A stretch of 64,000 nucleotides of DNA from Sipunculus nudus (lineage: Eukaryota; Annelida; Sipuncula; Golfingiida; Sipunculidae): the NCBI GenBank assembly GCA_026874595.1, contig CM049309.1:50690079-50754078 (forward strand), given 5' to 3'. Position numbers and translations under genes: made by a program. Shown one piece after another: positions 54,101 through 61,523 of this stretch. The first letter of the stretch is position 1. The number at the start of each line of letters is the position of its first letter. The notes beneath the pieces were generated by a model. It was not told where the DNA came from, made no database searches, and worked only from the letters and a program-made list of their open reading frames with translations.

Positions 54101-55833
54101 TAATATAGACGAATCACTCAGGTGGGCAGTATGCTCTTGCATACAAGTAGGGGTCAGGAAGTCCGGTCAGTAAATGAAGGTATAGGGCCTATTGGGTTTT
54201 AAGGGTGCAGATGTACCCGAAATCGTCACATAGCAAAAATGCAACCCTGAATTTAAATACAAAGGGCCTCCAGGACTATGGACATTGGTGCAGAGGTAAC
54301 TTATGACATGCCACGAGCTTATAATTATACGGAGGAAAAAATCAATATATTGTTTTACGGTGTTTAGTTGTAACTGCAATAATAGTTGTTTCTATCTAAA
54401 ATAGACGCCGGCTTTATATAACTGCTGATATGGACGGTTTAATATATGTATATCTGAACAAAATAAATTAAACAGACACAAATTTAAGAAAATTATTTAA
54501 TAATAATTTTACTAGAGTATTAGCCGAGAAATTAATTGCCATCAGTGGCGATCGTTCGTTTTGTTTTATCCATCTCTTTGCTTTTTTATATTAATACCTT
54601 CACACGTATATACTACAAACAGTTTTCCGAACTTGCAATGGAAAGAGGCATAGAAGCTTATATGTGCTTGTCAAAATAAAACTTAAGTATTTTATTTAAT
54701 TATATTAATTTCCTGCGGGTATATATTCACGCAATCAGAATATATTGACAGGTGTGTTCGGAGTTTACTAAGATGTCTGCTGAGGTGCTGTTTCATTGTT
54801 CATGTTTGTATAGGGGGTCACATGACAGCACCGGGGAGCTCTCACTGTGAGACTAATTGAGGAGTAACATTAGCAGACAAAAGCCTAGAAGGTTAGACTC
54901 TACTTAAATTTGGCCCTGTGGATATAATCCCAGACACCGGGATGACTGGCTGACAACATATAGAATGAACAGCTACTGGGGTTGAATCTATACAATTTCA
55001 GTGGCCAGTGCAAGCTACTCATAACCTTAATGCCTGTAGCTAATTTGGCCGTTCAGGAGGCTGTTATTGCATGGAAACACAAGCTGAGCTGTACATACAC
55101 ACTTCCGAATGCTGTATTGAAATAAATAAATATTTCGATAATACGATGACCTTGCCGGTACTCGTTTCCTGACCATACAGATTTTTCTGTTATAAACCAC
55201 TAAACCCCCTGACCAGTGAAGGATTATCACCACAAGCTGCAAGTGTTTGCTAATTAAACAAACCATGCCCGTTGGTCGAATTCCGACACTGGTGGGCTGG
55301 CCGGCTTTGTGTGCTGTTGGGCGATGTTTTGTACTCTTCTATAATGGCCGTTAAAGAGCTGTCCACTGTTTGTCGGTAAACAAGTACTTCTTGCTAGAAG
55401 TCTATTTCTGTTTATGATTATTGACTGTACTCCTAATGCTGACAGGGCCAAGATACTGGAACGTATATAATAACTACATATTCGTGTACACGGTAGTGTC
55501 ACAGCTGAATCCAGAGATGAACTGTTTTGTGAGTTCATCTGTGCCTGTTCCCAGGTGAAGAGAAAGTTGTGATCGAGCCAATATTTACGTTCAGTGTAAT
55601 CAGGTATAACAATATTGGTGTGTAGCCATTGTGAATAATCCACACCGGACAGCCATGTACGGCAATTAGTACTTTACACAGTTATAATGCGTCACGCTTA
55701 AATAGCAACTGTTCGCGTGGTAAAATTTGAATTTTTTTTTAAACCTTTTCCGCCCATAGTGTATGACTGTATACTTTGAAGTTTCACTTCAAAACATGTT
55801 ATTTATATTGCTGTTTATTATTATTATTAATAT

Positions 55834-55922
<89 letters not shown>
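55834..55922. repeat. Compound (TA)n (GA)n microsatellite at the edge of duplication unit A
   Basis: An interrupted TA tract (55834-55900) is followed by GA repeats (55901-55922). It marks the left edge of the exon duplication and may have taken part in the rearrangement. Confidence 0.95.
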
Positions 55923-55923
<1 letters not shown>

Positions 55924-56035
55924 CTCTAATTTACGAATTGTTTCTGAGACAAAATTTGTTCGGATAATTAAGGTTACGGATATGCGAAGTCGGACATTTA
56001 CTACTAACGTATTGGTATGTACGTTGGGAATATCA
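55922..56035. mobile_element. MITE, truncated copy in unit A
   Basis: This sequence corresponds to the left third of the MITE at 57807-58129 (shared phrases AATTTGTTCG, ATATGCGAAGTCGGACA, ACGTTGGGAATATCATTAT). The right part and right end are missing, so the element predates the duplication and was later shortened here, or was lost during it. Confidence 0.5.
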
Positions 56036-56419
56036 TTATATATATCATATGTAAGGTGTGTTAAAATTACATAACCTAGTATTGCACATGACACGTAAAG
56101 GACAATAACATTTATGTGCTTAACCTAGCCATCATTAATTATAAATCCATCAAACATTTTGATATTACTGTAAATACGTCACATTTATGTTTATATTTGA
56201 GTTTGAAATTTTTGTCCAAGACTCTTCAAGTCAGTATTGCATTAAGCAATTAAGCGCATTGATGTGTCCCGTTTTCAGAGATTACAGAAGGCATTTTATA
56301 CACGTTTTTCATTCAGAAAAATTCTGCCCAGAGAGATAACATTTTTTTTTAAATACATATCTAATGCTACATGTGTACGTCCGAGTGGTAATAAAATAAT
56401 TTAGCCGATTCAAACTTAC

Positions 56420-57128
56420 CTCGTGTGTTTAATGAAGCTTCTTTTAATAAGGGTTCGAACTGTTCATATGAATTTGCATAACCGGTTTCGAAATGTTTGT
56501 ACCATATTTGTTTTCCATCTATCGTCTTAATAAGATGAAACAAGGACTCCATGATAAAATGGCCGTAGTTCCAGCTAGTTTTTCCTCTGGTAGATGCTTC
56601 ATAGATAAGACCGGGGGTATACCACTTAAAATGGTACAGCAGGTCCCTAATACAAATAGCCAATTTGTCATATGTACCACCTATCCTCGTCAACAATTTA
56701 TATATATCTTTGTTGCTAAAGGCTTTGACCAGAGCACCCGCGGTGATCATGGGCAGGTCCCAAAACTGAATAAGTCGCGCGATAGGAGCCACCGCGTAGT
56801 CACAAGCTGGGCCAAATAACACGTTGGCTTCTTTGTTTAAATACATATCAATGCCATATAAAGGTCCAAAAGTGTCTGAACATTGCGAATCTTTGAATGT
56901 AGCTTCTATAGTAAACTGTGGTATTATTTCTCTCAACCTACTGCTGTTTCGTGCTATCTTAATGGCTTGCTTCGTCTGACCTAAACTCCATGGAAACGAG
57001 CGCTCCGCTGGTAAAATCACTCCAAGTTTAATTACGTATTTTCCGTTTTTGATGGGCAATGGTCCAAAATCCTTCTGACACCAGACCATTCCATAACACA
57101 AGAACGTAAGGTATAGTCCGGCTTGCAT
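56420..57128 (-). CDS. NPR3-like: NPR3-like receptor, alternative first coding exon 1A (tandem copy of 1B; conserved Cys replaced)
   Basis: This exon is the same length as 1B and 15 residues different, with an intact frame, the same candidate starts (ATG at 57128 or 57182) and the same donor (exon ends at 56420, CGAG before GTAAGT). It encodes a signal peptide followed by the N-terminal ANF-receptor lobe with GPACDYAVAPIARL and WDLPMITAGAL. Thirteen of the 15 replacements lie in the last ~100 residues. The most striking is SWNYGHF, with a Gly codon (GGC) at 56562-56564 where 1B and vertebrate relatives have Cys. A receptor built from 1A would therefore leave the exon 2 cysteine without its usual partner. 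Having its own start and signal peptide, 1A most likely serves as an alternative first exon. A non-functional copy is possible, but no stop or frameshift is seen. Confidence 0.88.
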
Positions 57129-57212
57129 GATGTTACATATCCGGTCCGACTGCCAGCGCGAAAGACTGTGAACGCACAGCATTATGGCCAAACACGGGCT
57201 GTTCTCAACCAC

Positions 57213-57787
57213 TGCATAAACACCTCTAACTCACCACCTAAACGTATAAGATTATCTTTCTCCAGCTTGCATAGGGGTAGAACAAGAAGCGGTAGGCTGG
57301 AATAGACTGTGGGCAGTGGAACCATCGTGGGCTGCCAGTAGTGTGGCAAGCCTGCTTACCTGGCTCCTATACTGCAATGTTTCCAGGGCTAGCGAACGCC
57401 AGCGTCATTATCAGTGCTAGCGACATCCTATGGACGCTGCCGGCTTCTCCCTGTGCGCTCGCCCTTAACCGTGTTCTTTTCAACCACGTACAAATCCCAA
57501 CGATGTAGTCAGCACACTATCTCAAAGTGATCGTTTCTCAGAGACGTCTGATCGCACCAACGCTCATACAACAACTGATCCGTTCGATTTCTCTTCTTGC
57601 CGCACATTTCGATAACTCTTAATGCGCAAGCGCGAGCAGATTCCGGCCAAGTGAAACCAACACGACTTTTGGTCCGAAGGGACCGTCTCCAATAACTCGA
57701 TATCATACTAATGTGGCGCACGGGGATTCCCGCAACAGATTAACACGTATGTGGTGGCATGCTGTCCCACACAACAGCTGTTAATTC
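57213..57787 (-). promoter_or_regulatory. Putative promoter / 5' UTR region of exon 1A
   Basis: This is the duplicate of the flank of exon 1B, with scattered substitutions. It also carries TGCGCAAGCGCG (57623-57634). Because the flank was copied together with the exon, each copy could have its own start site. No direct evidence of transcription is available. Confidence 0.35.
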
Positions 57788-57806
57788 TTAATTAGCTGTT
57801 TATATA

Positions 57807-58129
57807 TATATAGAACCCCGAATATACGAATGGTTTGGGGGATATAAAATTTGTTCGAATAATTGAGGTTACCGATATGCGAAGTCGGACACTTTTTCAA
57901 GAAGTATACTACTAATACGTTGAAATGTACGTTGGGAATATCATTATCAACGTTCCACAAGTATGGTAATATTGGCATGAACTGCGGTTATCTCATCAGC
58001 TAATTTTTAATCACCGTGAATCCATTTTCCTTTAAAAAGCAGCGAAGCATTTAATAGAAGTAAATTTCCGTTCTTAACTTTCAATTTCGGAAAAAAAGAG
58101 ATACGGAAATTCGAGGTTCTACTGTAAAT
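57807..58129. mobile_element. MITE, pogo/Tigger-like (full-length copy)
   Basis: The left end reads TAGAACCCCGAATATACGAA. The right end, GAAATTCGAGGTTCTACTGTA, is its approximate inverted repeat. The body has the typical TTCGAATAATTGAGGTTACC phrase. About 320 bp, with no coding capacity. The family name rests on the ends only. It sits in intron 1 of the B unit. Confidence 0.55.

Positions 58130-58133
<4 letters not shown>

Positions 58134-58179
<46 letters not shown>
58134..58179. repeat. (TA)n microsatellite beside the MITE
   Basis: 23 TA units immediately after the right end of the MITE in unit B. Confidence 0.95.
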
Positions 58180-58182
<3 letters not shown>

Positions 58183-58543
58183 CATATGCAAAGGTATGTT
58201 AAAGTTATATGACCTAGTATTGCACATGACACGTATAGAACAAAATTTATGTGCTTGACCTAATCATTAATTATAAACCAATCAAACATTTAATATTTGT
58301 AAATAAGTCACATTTATGTTTTATATTTGAGTTTGAAATTTGTATTCAAGACCATACAACTCAGTATTCAATTAGGCAAATAAGCGCATTGTTGTCCCCT
58401 TTTTTCAGAGATAACAGAAGGCGGTTTATTCACGTTTTTCAGTCAAAACATTCTGCCCAGTAATAACATTTCTAAAATACATATATAATGCTACATGTGT
58501 ACGTCCAAGTGGTAATAAAATAATTGAGCTGATTCAAACTTAC

Positions 58544-59252
58544 CTCGTGTGTTTAATGAAGCTTCTTTTAATAAGGGTTCGAACTGTTCAAATGAGTTTG
58601 CATAACCGGTTTCGAAGTGTTTGTACCATACTGTTTTTCCATCTTTCGACTTAATAAGATGAAACAAGGACTCCATGATAAAATGGCAGTAGTTCCAGCT
58701 ATTTTTACCTCTTGGAGATCCATCATAGATAAGGCCGGGGGTATACCACTTAAAATAATACAGCAGGCCCCTAATACAAATAGCCAACTTGTCATATGTA
58801 CCACCTATCCTCGTCAACAATTTATATATATCTTTGTCGCTAAAAGCTTTGACCAGAGCACCCGCGGTGATCATGGGCAGGTCCCAAAACTGAATAAGTC
58901 GCGCGATAGGAGCCACCGCGTAGTCACAAGCAGGGCCAAATAACACGTTGGCTTCTTTGTTTAAATACATATCAATGCCGTATAAAGGTCCATAAGTGTC
59001 TGAACATTGCGAATCTTTGAATGTAGCTTCTATAGTAAACTGTGGTATTATTTCTCTCAACCTACTGCTGTTTCGTGCTATCTTAATGGCTTGCTTCGTC
59101 TGACCTAAACTCCATGGAAATGAGCGCTCCGCTGGTAAAATCACTCCGAGTTTAATTACGTATTTTCCGTTTTTGATCGGTAATGGTCCAAAATCCTTCT
59201 GACACCAGACCATTCCATAAAACAGGAACGTAAGGTATAGTCCGGCTTGCAT
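58544..59252 (-). CDS. NPR3-like: NPR3-like receptor, alternative first coding exon 1B (signal peptide and N-terminal ligand-binding lobe)
   Basis: The exon encodes the secretion signal and most of the membrane-distal half of the ectodomain. The proposed start is the ATG at 59252, which opens a compact signal peptide (MQAGLYLTFLFYGMVWCQ). The frame is open back to 59336, with another in-frame ATG at 59306 that would give an 18-residue N-terminal extension. Family hallmarks are the start of the fold (YVIKLGVILPAE), a first disulfide pair (C in KDSQCSD and C in GPACDYA) and the signature GPACDYAVAPIARL followed by WDLPMITAGAL. The motif SWNYCHF, with its Cys codon at 58686-58688, keeps the cysteine that pairs with VVVLCAS of exon 2 in vertebrate receptors. 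There is one NSS sequon. The exon ends in CGAG before GTAAGT (phase 1), which fits exon 2. It lies 2124 bp upstream of its tandem copy 1A. Confidence 0.9.
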
Positions 59253-59336
59253 AATGTTACATATCCGGTCCGACTGCCAGCGCGAAAGACTGTGAACGCA
59301 CAGCATTATGGCCAAACACGGGCTGTTCTCAACCAC

Positions 59337-59909
59337 TGCATAAACACCTCTAACTCACCACCTAAACGTACAAGATTATCTTTCTCCAGCGTGCATTGGA
59401 TAAAACAAGAAGTGGTAGTCTGGAACAGACTGTGCGAAGTGGAACCATCGTGGGCTGCCAGTAGTGTGGCGAGCCTGCTTACCTGGCTCCTATACTGCAA
59501 TGTTACCAGGGCTAGCCAACGCCAGCGTCGTTATCAGTACTAGCGACAACCTATGGACACCACCGGCTTATCCCTGTGCGCCGGCCTTTACCCGTGTTCT
59601 TTTCAACCACGTACAAATCCCAACGATGTAGTCAGCACACTATCTCAAAGTGATCGTTACTCAAAGACATCTGATCGCACCTACGCTCATAGAACAACTG
59701 ATTCGCTCGATCTCTCTTCTTGTCGCACATTTCGATAACTCTGAATGCGCAAGCGCGAGCAGATTCCGGCCAAGTGAAACCAACACGACTTTTAGCCTGA
59801 AGGGACCGTCTCCAATAACCCGATATCATACTAATGTGGCGCACAGGGATTCACGCAACAGATTAACACGTATGTGGTGGCATGCTGTCCCACACAACAG
59901 CTGTTAATC
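59337..59909 (-). promoter_or_regulatory. Putative promoter / 5' UTR region of exon 1B
   Basis: This flank directly precedes exon 1B and is duplicated with it. It is richer in G+C than the surrounding introns. It contains TGCGCAAGCGCG at 59746-59757, one base off the palindromic NRF-1 consensus. I see no convincing TATA box at a fixed distance from the start. An out-of-frame ATG lies just upstream of the coding frame. Calling it a promoter is inference from position. Confidence 0.35.
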
Positions 59910-60322
59910 GTGTGTTGAGTTAACATAAAAGATCAAAGTCGAACGCTCGGCCCCGCATGATGCCCACACCGTGTTTTAGGCGGGATAGAACACCGTGATC
60001 AATTACCAATTCGATACAGCTTTGTAGACTTTCGACCAACCAGTGGACCCGATCGAGCTAGCATGGCGATAAACAGCCCATATGGCTCGAGGCTATTTGC
60101 CAAAAGTGCTTGTCCATGCACGGAATTTCTTCAGCAGGGCACCAGACAGTGAAAGACCCGCTAAACAAGTGGCGACCATGAAAGGAGCCGATATTTCACT
60201 CAAGCGAGAGAGTGTATTAAACTGGTTAGCAGGCCTTTGGTCGTTCATTTCAACAATGAGATTAGCATACAGATCTCTTCATGTTCCCACTCATCCCCGC
60301 CCTTGTCGCAGCGACAGAGGCC

Positions 60323-60324
<2 letters not shown>

Positions 60325-60385
<61 letters not shown>

Positions 60386-60446
60386 ATATACACACACACA
60401 CACAGATGGAGGGGGGGGGGGGGGGGGAGAGGGAGGGAGAGAGAGA
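60325..60446. repeat. Compound (TA)n-(CA)n-G17-(GA)n microsatellite
   Basis: TA units 60325-60382, CA units around 60390-60404, an uninterrupted G run 60411-60427, then GA-rich sequence. Confidence 0.95.
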
Positions 60447-60515
60447 GGTACGTACCGCGTGAGGTTACAGAAAAGATAATACAGCGGGAATGAAATATTG
60501 AGCTAAGGTGCGTTC

Positions 60516-60520
<5 letters not shown>

Positions 60521-60549
<29 letters not shown>
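60521..60549. repeat. (CA)n microsatellite
   Basis: Fourteen AC units. Confidence 0.95.
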
Positions 60550-60551
<2 letters not shown>

Positions 60552-60873
60552 CACTACCACTCAATCTGCTAATATATTACCTATGCTGAGGAGGTTATGT
60601 TTTCAACCCTTTTTATTCTAAAAATAGTTGCTTGATTTCTTTGTTTGACTTATCGCTTTTTCTGTGGCTGTCTGTTAGTAGTTCTATGTAAAAAGGCACT
60701 AAGCCAATTTCGATAAACTGAGCAGCGCCAGGGAAGAGCAAATTACATTTTGGTGTGGATCTCGATGAAGGGGCTCAGCTGCATATATATAGTTTGAGTT
60801 GTTTTGCCTTGAGTGTCTTCTAGTTTATAGTGTGTCTTAAACTTGTGGCACACGTGGGACGGTTTAAGTCTAT

Positions 60874-60874
<1 letters not shown>

Positions 60875-60909
<35 letters not shown>
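60875..60909. repeat. (TAA)n microsatellite
   Basis: Eleven to twelve TAA units. Confidence 0.95.
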
Positions 60910-61464
60910 TCAAAATATTAACAATAAAAATAATAATGGAATAGTATTAATAAAGATAATTATTAAAATAAAATGCAGTTTCTGAAACTAGTTGTATATC
61001 TGATTTAATTAGTTATGTACAAAAAGAAATGCACTTCGCAGTGTGAAGTAATTACTTTCAATATCTAAATGAAAGAATTAAATCGTTTTGATATCGAAAA
61101 GGCCGGTTTTCCCAAAACACCTATCGCTCCTCTACGTAAGGTATCTGACTATTGTATATAATATAACTTATAAGACATATAATCAAGACGTTACATAAGG
61201 ACCACAGAGCTTTTGCTTAGTTTTAAGGAAGTTTCAAAGCACCGAACTATTTCAAAGAATTAAGAATAAATAATACTTTATTTTCTGTAGTGTCCTTATT
61301 TTTAATCTCATGTGTTAATAACTAGCACACCTTGTGTCTTTAATTGAAGCCTCGGTTGTACTCCAGTTTTAGAAAACAACCACCTCCTGGAAGCAGGCTA
61401 ATTTACCACATGGACGGATTAAGGACCGACCTAGCTCCATTTATTTAGGCCATTTTTGACCCAA

Positions 61465-61523
61465 GATATATATATATATATACATATATACATAGATATA
61501 TATATATATACATATATACATAC
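61465..61523. repeat. (TA)n / TACATA imperfect microsatellite
   Basis: A TA run interrupted by TACATATATACATA, itself repeated twice. Confidence 0.9.

Larger units (their letters stand above)
32771..56419 (-). other. Intron 1 of the receptor gene
   Basis: About 23.6 kb counted from exon 1A, or 25.8 kb from 1B. It contains (TA)n tracts, a 40-bp tandem duplication, the dispersed repeat pair near 34.9 and 41.0 kb, and three unassigned open stretches at 36.2, 44.2 and 50.9 kb. The remaining sequence, including 37-40 kb, 45-50 kb and 51-55.8 kb, shows nothing I can name. Confidence 0.75.
55809..57787. repeat. Tandem segmental duplication, unit A (carries exon 1A)
   Basis: The left edge lies near the shared word GCTGTTTAT, beside a (TA)n and (GA)n tract. 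The unit runs through the intron start, exon 1A and the 5' flank. Flank and coding 5' half are nearly identical to unit B; the intronic part has more indels. Confidence 0.85.
2544..59252 (-). other. NPR3-like: Gene span: natriuretic peptide receptor (NPR3-like), 5' part, exons 1-4
   Basis: This is the extent of the receptor gene visible in the window; it continues beyond position 1. Four minus-strand coding segments join in order and in phase: exon 1 (58544-59252 or 56420-57128), exon 2 (32659-32770), exon 3 (17207-17402) and exon 4 (2544-2679). Together they encode about 380 residues of an extracellular ANF-receptor domain. Family members sit in the plasma membrane as dimers and bind natriuretic peptides. 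Clearance receptors have a short cytoplasmic tail, while NPR1/NPR2 carry kinase-homology and guanylate cyclase domains. The diagnostic 3' half is outside the window. The wording of exons 2-4 (VVVLCAS, VFFNIDLFS, AFHDAVILYALAL, WNRTFQG) is nearest to NPR3 as I remember it. No database search was possible. Confidence 0.88.
57794..59909. repeat. Tandem segmental duplication, unit B (carries exon 1B)
   Basis: This unit matches 55809-57787. Homology on the right ends within CAACAGCTGTTAAT, shared by both units, after which unit B continues into unique sequence. The unit contains about 570 bp of 5' flank, exon 1B, and about 750 bp of following intron. Unit B keeps about 200 bp (roughly 57950-58180) that unit A lacks. 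Exon positions in the two units are 2124 bp apart. Confidence 0.88.

Noticed and set aside
32771-56419. A missing exon between exon 1 and exon 2
   Set aside because: Phases fit directly (G + TT gives Val), and the joined sequence EASLNTR-VVVLCAS aligns with the corresponding family segment without a gap.
56367-57212. Reading the exon 1A frame as a complete 281-residue protein starting at 57212
   Set aside because: Position 57212 is GTG, not ATG, and the last 17 codons lie beyond a perfect GAG|GTAAGT donor. In-frame ATGs are at 57182 and 57128. The same applies to 58491-59336.
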